This document shows, in pieces, positions 56,826 to 64,000 of a stretch of 64,000 bases of DNA. The DNA is from Crystallibacter degradans (GTDB lineage Bacteria > Actinomycetota > Actinomycetes > Actinomycetales > Micrococcaceae): NCBI RefSeq assembly GCF_012952295.1, contig NZ_JABBCH010000006.1, positions 1 to 64,000 of the forward strand, written 5' to 3'. The position numbers and the translations under genes were made by a program. A model generated the notes under the pieces. That model did no database searches. It was given only the letters and a program-made list of their open reading frames with translations, and was not told the DNA's origin. The stretch's first letter is position 1; each line of letters opens with the position of its first letter.

Positions 56826-57384
56826 CGCCTTGCCAACCTTCCTCGCCGTATTCCATCTCATGCAATCTTTCCATGTCTACGCCATCGAACATTGCAGTCC
56901 GCGGCAGGTCCTCGATCGCCTTCACCACCAGTGAACGGAAACGGACCACCTCGGGCACGTCCGGCAGCACCGAAAAACGCCCGTACCCCACGTCCGCCCG
57001 CAAGTGCCCGCTGCGCAGCATCCGCTGCAGCAGGCTCTGCTCGGTGGCCAGCCCGAAGATCGATGCCAGCAGCAGCTGGTGCTCGCGCCGCTTGCCCCAG
57101 CCCTGGCGGACAATCAGCCGCCGGTTGGTCAGCAGGTACCTGGTGCCCAGCCAGCGCAGCAGCGGCAGCACCGACATTTTGCCCGCCAGCAGCAGCCCGA
57201 TCAGCAGCAGGGGCGTGCGCCAGTCCGCCAGCCAGTCGGGCAGGTCTTCCCGGCTCAGCCAGCCGGCGCCGAAACCGCCGGCGGCCAGCACCAGCAGGAA
57301 CGCCACGGCAGGCCAGAACAGGCGCCTTGCCTGGGGCCGGGTGATGACAATGACCCGCTCCCCCGGGTCCAGTTTCAGCCGCAC
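56812..57384 (-). CDS. PH-domain (bPH2/DUF304) membrane protein
   Basis: A 190-residue membrane protein. Two helices at about 22-40 (LFWPAVAFLLVLAAGGFGAG) and 55-75 (PLLLIGLLLAGKMSVLPLLR) are followed by a bacterial PH-like domain (GTRYLLTNRRLIVRQGWGKR, LLLASIFGLATEQSLLQRML). It starts at a GTG with GGAG five bases upstream. It lies between birA and the cyclase on the same strand, 36 bases after birA, and overlaps the cyclase start by 14 bases, so the three are probably transcribed together. Confidence 0.82.
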   Translation of the reverse strand: MRLKLDPGERVIVITRPQARRLFWPAVAFLLVLAAGGFGAGWLSREDLPDWLADWRTPLLLIGLLLAGKMSVLPLLRWLGTRYLLTNRRLIVRQGWGKRREHQLLLASIFGLATEQSLLQRMLRSGHLRADVGYGRFSVLPDVPEVVRFRSLVVKAIEDLPRTAMFDGVDMERLHEMEYGEEGWQGDDQQ

Positions 57385-57420
57385 CGCAGCTCCGGGACCG
57401 GGGTGGTTGAGTGGGGCAAA

Positions 57421-58308
57421 TCATGAACCTTCGTAGGGGCGCAGATGTACGACGTCGCCGGCGGACACTACATGTTCCGTGCCGTCCGCTTCCCGCACCT
57501 TGAGCGCGCCGAAGCTGTCCAGCCCGAACGCCTCGCCGATGATCTCCCCGCCGTTCGGCAGCTCCGCACGCACCTGCTGGCCGAGCGTGACCATGACCTT
57601 CTGCAGCCGGGACAGCAGGGTGGTGCCGTCCTTCCACTGCGCCTTCGGGTCCCCGTTGACGTTGCAGAACTGGCGGTAACGCTGGGCAAAAACGCGCAGG
57701 TAGGACATGAGCAGGATGGTGCGGTCCGTCGTCGCACCTTTTTCCAGCGCAACGGAGGTGGCCGTGGGAACGGGCAGGTCATCCTTGCCCAGGGTCACGT
57801 TAACACCGCTGCCAATAACGACGGCGGGCGGAGTGCCGTCCGGGTAGCTCACCATCTGCGCGAGGATGCCCGAGATCTTCCGGCCGCTGACCAGCACGTC
57901 ATTGGGCCACTTGACCTTGGCCTCCAGCTGGGCATACTCGCCCAGCGCCTCGGCCAGGGACATGGCCGCCAGGAGCGAGAACCAGCCGTAGCTCTGCGTG
58001 GGCACCGGGTTGCCGGCGTGGTTGAACGGGCGCAGCAGCACGCTGACGATCACTGAGGAGCGCGGCGGGGCGGTCCACTGCCGGTCCAGCCGGCCGCGGC
58101 CCTGGGTCTGCTCTTCGGCTACCAGGACACTCAGATCGGAGAAGCCCACTTTGTCTCCGCCGGCCTTGGTGGCCAGGTCGGAGTTCGTGGAGCCGGTAGA
58201 CTCCACCAGTTCCAGCTTCCGGTAGGGTCCCAGCGGAGCACAGAGCGCATCACTGAGTCCATCAAAATCCAGCGCCGGTCGGTCAACGTCGGAAAAACTC
58301 TGGCTCAT
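57421..58308 (-). CDS. birA: Biotin--[acetyl-CoA carboxylase] ligase
   Basis: A 295-residue monofunctional biotin protein ligase that attaches biotin to the carboxylase carrier subunit. The biotinoyl-AMP loop is GRGRLDRQW, preceded by VESTGSTNSDLA and VAEEQTQ; the lysine-bearing KWPNDVLVSGRKISGILAQM segment and the C-terminal SH3-like part (FGLDSFGALKVREADGTEHV) are present. There is no N-terminal DNA-binding domain, so it does not act as the classical BirA repressor. It is divergent from the acyl-CoA carboxylase genes, a functional pairing. Confidence 0.94.
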   Translation of the reverse strand: MSQSFSDVDRPALDFDGLSDALCAPLGPYRKLELVESTGSTNSDLATKAGGDKVGFSDLSVLVAEEQTQGRGRLDRQWTAPPRSSVIVSVLLRPFNHAGNPVPTQSYGWFSLLAAMSLAEALGEYAQLEAKVKWPNDVLVSGRKISGILAQMVSYPDGTPPAVVIGSGVNVTLGKDDLPVPTATSVALEKGATTDRTILLMSYLRVFAQRYRQFCNVNGDPKAQWKDGTTLLSRLQKVMVTLGQQVRAELPNGGEIIGEAFGLDSFGALKVREADGTEHVVSAGDVVHLRPYEGS

Positions 58309-58538
58309 GAATCCATCCTACGCAGAGCGGGCCGTTTAGGCACCGGACGCGCGGGCGGCAAAATGTCCGTGCGCGAAATTGTAGGATTGCTACAGCTATT
58401 GACCCACCGGCGCTTACTAGACTTGGTGAAACAGTGCCGCGGTCGGCAGACTTTTTGTACGAAACCTACTTAACGCCTCCCCGCGGGCACACCGAGACCG
58501 CCACCAGCAACGCCAAGCGCGCAGAATCCGGAGATTTC
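58309..58538. promoter_or_regulatory. Divergent intergenic region between birA and the carboxylase genes
   Basis: This 230-base gap must hold both promoters. The visible element is a short inverted repeat TGTAG-GATTG-CTACA at 58380-58394, followed by TTGACC and TAGACT, which are too close (13 bases) to be a standard promoter pair. No long operator was found. The stretch 58434-58538 is open in the carboxylase frame but lacks a better start than 58539. Confidence 0.35.
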
Positions 58539-60134
58539 ATGAGCCTCGAAACAGATCTTGATCTGTCGACCACTGCCGGCAAGATCGCGGAATTCCGCCG
58601 CCGGCAGGCCCAGGCCATGCAGCCCTCCGGCGCCGAAGCCATCGAGAAGCAGCATGCCCGTGGCAAGCACACCGCCCGCGAGCGCATCGAACTGCTGGTG
58701 GACGAGGGCTCCTTTGTGGAGTTCGACGCTCTGGCCACACACCGCTCCACCGCCTTCGGCATGGAGAAGAAGAAGCCGCTCGGGGACGGCGTGGTCAGCG
58801 GCTACGGCACGGTTGATGGCCGGCTGGTGGCGCTCTACAGCCAGGACTTCACCGTCTACGGCGGTTCGCTGAGCCAGGTCAACGGTGAAAAGATCGTCAA
58901 GGTCCAGGAGTTCGCGCTGCGCAACGGCTGCCCGGTCATCGGGATTAACGACGGCGGCGGTGCCCGCATCCAGGAAGGCGTCGCCTCGCTGGCCATGTTC
59001 GCGGACATCTTCCGCAACAACGTGGCCGCTTCCGGCGTCGTTCCCCAGATCTCGCTCATCATGGGCCCGTGTGCGGGCGGTGCTGCCTACTCCCCCGCAC
59101 TGACGGACTTCGTGGTCATGGTGGACAAGACCTCGCACATGTTCATCACCGGCCCGGACGTGATCAAGACGGTCACCGGCGAGGAAGTGGACATGGAGAC
59201 CCTCGGCGGCGCACGGCAGCACAACTCCACCACCGGCACCGCCACCTACCTGGGCGCCGATGAAGCCGACGCCATCGAGTTCGTCCGGGAACTGCTGGAC
59301 TTCCTGCCCTCGAACAACCTCACCGAAGCCCCGCTGCTGGACTTCGACGAAGTGCTGGAGACCACCGAGGCGGACCTTGAGCTGGACACGCTCATCCCGG
59401 ACTCGGCCAACCAGCCGTACGACATGCGCGCGGTCATCGAGCATGTGATGGACGACGGCCACTTCCTGGAGATGCAGTCCCTCTACGCACCGAACGTCAT
59501 CATCGGCTACGGCCGCGTGGAGGGGCACACGGTCGGCGTCGTCGCCAACCAGCCCATGCAGTTCGCCGGCACGCTGGACATCAATGCCTCGGAGAAGGCC
59601 GCCCGCTTTGTCCGGCACTGCGACGCGTTCAACATTCCCATCCTGACGCTGGTGGACGTCCCCGGCTTCCTGCCCGGCAAGGACCAGGAGTTCAACGGCA
59701 TCATCCGCCGCGGCGCGAAGCTGCTCTACGCCTACGCCGAAGCCACCGTGCCCAAGCTGACCGTCATCACCCGCAAGGCCTACGGCGGCGCCTACATTGT
59801 CATGGGTTCGAAGAAGCTCGGCGCGGACCTGAACATCGCCTGGCCCACCGCCCAGATCGGCGTCATGGGCGCCCAGGGCGCGGTCAACATTCTCTACCGC
59901 CGGGATCTGGCCGCCGTGCAGGCCGAAGGCGGCGACGTTGAAGCCCGCCGCCAGGAGATCGTCGCCCAGTACGAGGAAGAACTGCTCAATCCGTACCAGG
60001 CCGCCGAGCTCGGCTATCTGGACGCGGTGGTGGCCCCGTCCGACACGCGGCTGCAGATTGTCCGCGGGCTGCGGGCGCTGCGCGACAAGCGCGCCACCAT
60101 GCCGCACAAGAAACACGGAAACATCCCGCTGTGA
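58539..60134 (+). CDS. Acyl-CoA carboxylase beta subunit (AccD/PccB-like carboxyltransferase)
   Basis: A 531-residue carboxyltransferase that moves the carboxyl group from carboxybiotin to acetyl- or propionyl-CoA, supplying malonyl- or methylmalonyl-CoA. The ATG at 58539 follows CCGGAGATTTC; the upstream open frame to 58434 is not used. The N-terminal crotonase-like half has [20 protein letters not shown] and [17 protein letters not shown], with [15 protein letters not shown] as one oxyanion region; the C-terminal half has [20 protein letters not shown] and [19 protein letters not shown]. It is followed by an epsilon-type subunit, an arrangement typical of Actinobacteria. The biotin-carrying alpha subunit is not in the window. 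Confidence 0.95.
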   Translation: MSLETDLDLSTTAGKIAEFRRRQAQAMQPSGAEAIEKQHARGKHTARERIELLVDEGSFVEFDALATHRSTAFGMEKKKPLGDGVVSGYGTVDGRLVALYSQDFTVYGGSLSQVNGEKIVKVQEFALRNGCPVIGINDGGGARIQEGVASLAMFADIFRNNVAASGVVPQISLIMGPCAGGAAYSPALTDFVVMVDKTSHMFITGPDVIKTVTGEEVDMETLGGARQHNSTTGTATYLGADEADAIEFVRELLDFLPSNNLTEAPLLDFDEVLETTEADLELDTLIPDSANQPYDMRAVIEHVMDDGHFLEMQSLYAPNVIIGYGRVEGHTVGVVANQPMQFAGTLDINASEKAARFVRHCDAFNIPILTLVDVPGFLPGKDQEFNGIIRRGAKLLYAYAEATVPKLTVITRKAYGGAYIVMGSKKLGADLNIAWPTAQIGVMGAQGAVNILYRRDLAAVQAEGGDVEARRQEIVAQYEEELLNPYQAAELGYLDAVVAPSDTRLQIVRGLRALRDKRATMPHKKHGNIPL

Positions 60135-60247
60135 CCGCCGCCCACGCCAGGACACACATCCGCCCGGCGAGCACAGCCGCCACGGGCCATACCCGCTGGT
60201 CCAGCCCCGACCAGGCCGCCACGCGCTGGTCCGGAAAAGAGGAACGC

Positions 60248-60481
60248 ATGCATGCAGAAGCCCAGGCCCAGGCCGAGCAGGCCCCGTTGTTCACTGTTGC
60301 CAAAGGAAATCCCAGCGCCGAAGAACTCGCGGCGCTGACCGCCGTCGTTCTTGCGCTGCAGTCCTCCGCTACCGAAGAGGAAACCGGCGGCCAAGCGCGC
60401 GGCCGCAGCTCCCGCCGTCGTGAATTGCTGCGCCCGGTAGTTCAGCACGGCCCCGGCGCCTGGCGACACACCTTCAGGTAA
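60248..60481 (+). CDS. Acyl-CoA carboxylase epsilon subunit
   Basis: A 77-residue small subunit typical of actinobacterial acyl-CoA carboxylases, which stabilises the alpha-beta complex. The signature is PLFTVAKGNPSAEELAALTA followed by a variable charged linker and a tryptophan near the end (PGAWRHTFR). I prefer the ATG at 60248 because GAGGAAC lies close upstream. The frame is open back to a GTG at 60131 that overlaps the beta-subunit stop by four bases (39 more residues, high G/C at third positions), so an N-terminally longer form coupled to the beta subunit is quite possible. Confidence 0.82.
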   Translation: MHAEAQAQAEQAPLFTVAKGNPSAEELAALTAVVLALQSSATEEETGGQARGRSSRRRELLRPVVQHGPGAWRHTFR

Positions 60482-60501
60482 ACGGCGCCTTCAGGTAAAA
60501 A

Positions 60502-60536
60502 GGAGACCGGCAACCCCCAACGCGCTGCCGGTCTCC
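60502..60536. terminator. Terminator hairpin after the carboxylase genes
   Basis: Perfect 11-base-pair stem GGAGACCGGCA / TGCCGGTCTCC with a 13-base loop, preceded by AAAA and followed by GGTCTTTG. It lies between the convergent stops of the epsilon-subunit gene and the reductase gene and probably works in both directions. Confidence 0.8.
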
Positions 60537-60565
60537 GGTCTTTGTGCAGGACTGAGTCCCGTGGA

Positions 60566-61426
60566 TCAGGCAGTATGTGCCGCCCGCACCGCTTCAGCCA
60601 GCGGCGTGCTGGGACGGCCGATCAGCTTCGCCAGGTCCTCGCTCTCGGTATCGAGGTCGCCTGCGGCCGTGTTGGCCTCGAGCGCGCTGAGGAAGCTTGC
60701 CATGCCCTCATCCAGGCCGGCGCCGAGCAGGCCCTGCTTGTACTCGTCCAGGCTGACGTTGCGGTAGTCGACGCTCCGGCTGGCCACCTCGGAGATGGCG
60801 GAGGCAAACTCGCCCATGGTGAAGGGCGTGCCGCCGAGTTCGTAGACGGTGTTCTCATGGCACTCGCCGGTCAGCACCACGGCCGCTGCCTCGGCAAAGT
60901 CGGCACGGGTGGCGGCGGCAATCCTGGCGTCGCCGGCGGCGCCGATGACCGCACCGGCCTGCAGATACTGCCCCAGCTGACCGGTGTAGTTCTCGATGTA
61001 CCAGCCATTGCGCAGCAGCGTGAACGGGATGCCGGATTCGCGGATCAGGGCCTCGGTGGCCTTATGCTCCGAAGCCAGGGCCAGGCCGCTGGTATCCGCC
61101 CGCAGCACGCTGGTGTAAGCAATCCGCTTCACGCCGGCGGCCTTGGCAGCCTCCAGGACGTTGCCGTGCTGCCGGACGCGCTGGCCGACCTCGCTGCCGG
61201 AGATCAACATGAGCGTATCCACGCCTGCCAGTGCCGAAGCCAGGGTTTCCGGCTTGTCATAGTCGCCCTCGCGGACCGTCACGCCGCGTTCCTGCAGACC
61301 GGCTGCCTTCGCCGTATTGCGTACGACGGCGACAATAGCTGCCGCTTCGATCTCGCGTTCCAGCAGGGCATCGATCACGAGCGCACCCAGTTCGCCTGTT
61401 GCTCCCGTTACTGCGTACGTGGTCAT
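60566..61426 (-). CDS. NmrA-like NAD(P)H:quinone oxidoreductase (QorB type)
   Basis: A 286-residue atypical short-chain dehydrogenase. The Rossmann motif is AVTGATGELGALVIDALLE at the N-terminus, with VAVVRNTAKAAGLQERGVTV and the VDTLMLISGSEVGQRV segment typical of QorB-like quinone reductases; FTLLRNGWYIENYTGQL is the usual active-site region. The ATG at 61426 follows AAGGAGCAAC. It is divergent from a MarR gene across a perfect inverted repeat, an arrangement like that of redox or electrophile-responsive quinone reductases. Confidence 0.88.
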   Translation of the reverse strand: MTTYAVTGATGELGALVIDALLEREIEAAAIVAVVRNTAKAAGLQERGVTVREGDYDKPETLASALAGVDTLMLISGSEVGQRVRQHGNVLEAAKAAGVKRIAYTSVLRADTSGLALASEHKATEALIRESGIPFTLLRNGWYIENYTGQLGQYLQAGAVIGAAGDARIAAATRADFAEAAAVVLTGECHENTVYELGGTPFTMGEFASAISEVASRSVDYRNVSLDEYKQGLLGAGLDEGMASFLSALEANTAAGDLDTESEDLAKLIGRPSTPLAEAVRAAHTA

Positions 61427-61474
61427 GTTGCTCCTTGCGTTGATTACTTGCAATCGAAACTAATGTAGATGGAA

Positions 61475-61494
61475 TCATTTGAAGCGTCAAATGA
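61475..61494. promoter_or_regulatory. MarR operator-like inverted repeat
   Basis: Two perfect eight-base arms, TCATTTGA and TCAAATGA, separated by AGCG, lie 21 bases upstream of the MarR start and 49 bases upstream of the reductase start. Size, symmetry and A/T-richness match MarR-family operators. A repressor bound here would block both divergent promoters. Confidence 0.75.
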
Positions 61495-61514
61495 AATCCC
61501 GGTAGAGTTGTCCC

Positions 61515-61982
61515 ATGACAGAGCCGCAGTGGTTGAATCCCGAGGAACGCAGAGCATGGCTGGCCGTTGCCTCGCTAATGTTCCGGCTTCCGGCCACGCT
61601 GGAGTCCCAGCTGCAGCGCGACGAGGATCTGACTGTCGCCGGCTACATGGTGCTGGCGATGCTTTCCGAGTCCGCCACCCGCGAATGCCGTATGAGCAAA
61701 CTGGCGGAGCTGACCAATACCTCGCAGTCCCGGCTTTCCCGGATTGTTGCCCGGCTGGAAAAGGACGGCTATGTCACCCGGGCCATGGACGCCAACGACC
61801 GCCGCGTGGTGCTGGCCCGCATCACCGAAGCCGGCGTGGCCAAAATCGCTGCCGCCGCGCCGGGCCATGTCGCCGCCGTCCGGGCCGCCGTCTTTGACCG
61901 TCTCGACGAAGAGCAGGTCCGCCAACTGGCCGCGATCAGCAGGACGCTGCTCGGCGACGAACTCCCGTACTTGCCGGAGTAA
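61515..61982 (+). CDS. MarR-family transcriptional regulator
   Basis: A 155-residue winged-helix regulator. The DNA-binding region is MSKLAELTNTSQSRLSRIVA followed by the wing YVTRAMDANDRRVVLARITEA, the MarR hallmark D-x-R-x-x-x-x-x-x-T. It starts at 61515 just downstream of the palindrome and probably represses itself and the divergent quinone reductase gene. Only one cysteine (TRECRMSK) is visible, which might serve as a redox sensor; that is speculation. Confidence 0.92.
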   Translation: MTEPQWLNPEERRAWLAVASLMFRLPATLESQLQRDEDLTVAGYMVLAMLSESATRECRMSKLAELTNTSQSRLSRIVARLEKDGYVTRAMDANDRRVVLARITEAGVAKIAAAAPGHVAAVRAAVFDRLDEEQVRQLAAISRTLLGDELPYLPE

Positions 61983-62007
61983 CCTCCGCAGGACTAACGT
62001 CGGCCGC

Positions 62008-62919
62008 ATGCAAGCATCGCTGGCAGGCAAAATTGCGCTCGTCGCCGGAGGGACCAGGGGCGCGGGCCGGGGAATCGCCGTCCAACTCGGCGCGGCCGGC
62101 GCCACCGTTTACGTCACCGGGCGGACCACCCGGGAACAGCCGTCGGAGATGAACCGTCCGGAGACCATCGAGGAAACCGCGCAGCTGGTCGAGGAGGCCG
62201 GCGGCCACGGGATCCCGGTCAGGGTGGACCACCTCGTGCCGGATGAAGTGCGCGATCTGGTGGCCCGTATCGACGCCGAGCAGGGCGCCCTGCACATTCT
62301 GGTCAACGACATCTGGGGCGCCACCACCATGGAGTGGGACAAATCGGTGTGGGAGTCCACGCTGGATATCGGCCTGCACATGCTCCGGCTTGGCGTGGAC
62401 ACCCACGCCATCACCAGCCACTTCGCCCTGCCGCTCCTGATTCGGCAGCCGGGCGGGCTGGCTATCGAAGTCACCGACGGTACGGACGAGTACAACGCCC
62501 AGAACTACCGGGCCTCGTTCTTCTACGATCTGGCCAAGGCCGCTGTGAACCGGATGGCTTTCCTGCTGGCGCACGACCTCAAGCCGCACGGCGCCACGGC
62601 GCTCTCGCTCACCCCGGGCTGGCTGCGGTCCGAAGCGATGCTGGACGAATTCGGCGTGACCGAGGCGAACTGGCGCGATGCCACCGGGCGCATCCCGCAC
62701 TTCGCCATTTCCGAGACCCCGAGCTACGTGGGCAGGGCCGTCGCGGCGCTGGCCCAGGATCCCGAGGTCTCCCGCTGGAACGGGAAGTCGCTCTCCAGCG
62801 GCGAGCTGGCTAAGGTCTACGGCTTCACCGACCTGGACGGCAGCCAGCCCGATGCCTGGCGGTACATGCGCGAGGTCCAGGATCCGGACAACCCAGCGGA
62901 CACCACCGGCTACCGCTGA
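62008..62919 (+). CDS. Short-chain dehydrogenase/reductase
   Basis: A 303-residue SDR oxidoreductase. The cofactor motif is ALVAGGTRGAGRGIAVQLGA and a later LVNDIWGA replaces the usual NNAG. The catalytic Tyr-x-x-x-Lys region appears as ASFFYDLAKAAVNRM, in which Tyr and Lys are four residues apart as required. An atypical GWLRSEAMLDEFG and a C-terminal SSGELAKVYGFTD segment follow. The ATG at 62008 has only a weak, distant AGGACT. It begins 25 bases after the MarR stop and may belong to the same transcript. Substrate unknown. Confidence 0.88.
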   Translation: MQASLAGKIALVAGGTRGAGRGIAVQLGAAGATVYVTGRTTREQPSEMNRPETIEETAQLVEEAGGHGIPVRVDHLVPDEVRDLVARIDAEQGALHILVNDIWGATTMEWDKSVWESTLDIGLHMLRLGVDTHAITSHFALPLLIRQPGGLAIEVTDGTDEYNAQNYRASFFYDLAKAAVNRMAFLLAHDLKPHGATALSLTPGWLRSEAMLDEFGVTEANWRDATGRIPHFAISETPSYVGRAVAALAQDPEVSRWNGKSLSSGELAKVYGFTDLDGSQPDAWRYMREVQDPDNPADTTGYR

Positions 62920-62979
62920 GTCTCCGTCATGGCCACGATTAACGACGGCGGATCGCCTACCTTCCGTCCGTCCCTCCGG

Positions 62980-64000
62980 TCAGCGCGGATCCATCACCGT
63001 GCCCAGGAAGAGCGGCAGCCCCGTTTCCGCGTGGATGATCTGGTAAAGGAACGGGCGGTTGAAGTCCAGTTCCACGTCCGGCTCCGGCGGAAGCGAGGTG
63101 GCCATCACATCAAGCTGCGTCACGGCTGCCGCCACGGTGCCCTTCTCTCCCACCGTGATGTTGGCCTGCTGCGTTGCTCCGGTGACTCGGGCTTCCGGCT
63201 GGATGGCTTCGAAGTCCGGCGTCTTGCCGAATGTCTCCGCCAGGCCCAGGCCGCGCAGCACCGGAAGCAAGTCCAGGGTGTACTCGTGCTCCCACTTCGG
63301 CAGCCCCAGCGACACCATCGCCGGCTCCGCGGAAGCCATCACCCGGTTCACCGCGGCCAGCCCTGCTTCATCCAGCACCGGCGAACCTTCATCCGGCAGG
63401 ACCAGGCGCATCAGGAAGCCTTCGTTATAGGGAAGGTCTATGCCCTGCCAGCCCTCGCCGCGGGCATAGCCCGCGCGCAGCAGTTTCCCCATCAGTTCGG
63501 CCTGGACTACTTCCCCGCCCAGCAGGGTGAAGTCGTCCGTGCTGGTTGACGACGGCGAGAACGGATCCGCCCAGGCCGCCGCGAAGTACACCGCGTTCAG
63601 CAGGGTCAGTGTGTTGTCCTTGTCGTACTCGCCGGGCGCTTCTGTGATCCGGCCGCCGGTATGGTGGTCTACCCAGGCGTCCAGCTTGTCCTTGGTGGCC
63701 GGATCCGCATAGTCCACCGGATACACGCCTGAGCCGTAGTGCTCCGCCAGTCGGGCCAGGTACTCCTCGCCGGTGGGCGTGCCCGCATCGACGAACACCC
63801 CGTTGGCCAGGTGCAGCAGCGGGGTGGCCGGAGGCTCGTCCTCGTCCACGGAGCCGGGATCGCCGTCGTGCTCCTGCCACGCCTTGAGCAGCGCGTTCAT
63901 CGCCTGGTCCCGGTCCCGAGCAGGCAGGCCGAGGATCTCGTCCATTTCCGCCGCCGTCGTGGTGCCGGCTCCGGTGCGGAGCATGGCGAGCGCATAGAGC
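62980..64000 (-). CDS. Serpin-family protease inhibitor (N-terminus cut by window edge)
   Basis: About 340 residues of a serpin; the beginning lies beyond base 64000 (the frame is open there with LYALAMLRTGAGTTTAAEMD). Serpin blocks are clear: LTLLNAVYFAAAWADPF, MGKLLRAGYARGEGWQ, LGLPKWEHEYTLDLLPVLRG and the C-terminal signature DFNRPFLYQIIHAETGLPLF. The reactive-loop hinge reads VGEKGTVAAAVTQLDVMATS, with small residues as in inhibitory serpins; counting from the hinge Glu puts P1 at or near the Thr of MAT-S. Secretion cannot be judged without the N-terminus. It converges on the SDR gene with a 60-base gap. Confidence 0.92.
   Translation of the reverse strand, partial: LYALAMLRTGAGTTTAAEMDEILGLPARDRDQAMNALLKAWQEHDGDPGSVDEDEPPATPLLHLANGVFVDAGTPTGEEYLARLAEHYGSGVYPVDYADPATKDKLDAWVDHHTGGRITEAPGEYDKDNTLTLLNAVYFAAAWADPFSPSSTSTDDFTLLGGEVVQAELMGKLLRAGYARGEGWQGIDLPYNEGFLMRLVLPDEGSPVLDEAGLAAVNRVMASAEPAMVSLGLPKWEHEYTLDLLPVLRGLGLAETFGKTPDFEAIQPEARVTGATQQANITVGEKGTVAAAVTQLDVMATSLPPEPDVELDFNRPFLYQIIHAETGLPLFLGTVMDPR

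Noticed and set aside
58434-58538. N-terminal extension of the carboxylase beta subunit
   Set aside because: The in-frame codons upstream of 58539 lack a ribosome binding site and do not resemble the family, whereas GGAG precedes 58539.

Overview
The window comes from a high-GC actinobacterium, most likely an Arthrobacter-like member of the Micrococcaceae. The evidence is the strong G/C bias at third codon positions, frequent GTG/TTG starts, an actinobacterial NAD-dependent DNA ligase, gatCAB, an acyl-CoA carboxylase beta/epsilon pair and a DUF222-HNH gene. This placement rests on protein family resemblance only. No tRNA, rRNA, CRISPR array, insertion sequence or phage gene was recognised.

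Left third (1-21203) is metabolic. It opens with a histidine-utilisation locus: partial hutU, an IclR regulator, an orphan ABC binding lipoprotein and hutH. A Tat-exported sialate-esterase-like hydrolase follows. Next is a leftward four-gene threonine-to-glycine operon (tdh, kbl, an unknown gene, an amino-acid-oxidase-like flavoprotein), then a cytochrome P450, a GAF/winged-helix regulator, a 14-helix MFS exporter, an aldehyde dehydrogenase with its DUF779 partner, a glucan-debranching-type hydrolase with a GT4 glycosyltransferase, and a phosphotransferase of the APH fold.

Centre left (21313-28861) is leftward housekeeping: gatC-gatA-gatB for Gln-tRNA(Gln)/Asn-tRNA(Asn) amidotransfer, a GNAT acetyltransferase, two small unknown genes and ligA.

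Centre (28918-55479) is the most striking part. Leftward and tightly overlapped are an approximately 2,000-residue membrane-anchored protein of Ig-like and FN3 repeats, a MoxR ATPase, a DUF58 protein, a transglutaminase-fold membrane protein lacking the catalytic cysteine, an RDD-FHA protein, a PP2C phosphatase, an FHA protein, a Ser/Thr kinase with an extracellular tail and another FHA-like protein. This resembles the kinase/FN3/AAA/DUF58/transglutaminase (PFNA) cluster known from bifidobacteria. Upstream lies a second full-length paralogue of the giant protein, and between the two sits a decayed third copy next to a DUF222-HNH gene. The two intact giants are collinear domain by domain, differ in their extreme C-terminal tails, and share a dyad (GGGNAGNNCTNCCC) and a GGCAGGTTAA element upstream. 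The array looks like a kinase/phosphatase/FHA-controlled surface system whose exposed giant has been amplified and diversified.

Right end (55680-64000) holds a class III adenylate cyclase, a PH-domain membrane protein, birA divergent from the acyl-CoA carboxylase beta/epsilon genes, an NmrA-like reductase divergent from a MarR regulator across a perfect operator-like palindrome, an SDR enzyme and the 3' part of a serpin gene cut by the window edge. An 11-mer, WACGACGGCGG, recurs at least 15 times across the window in both orientations.
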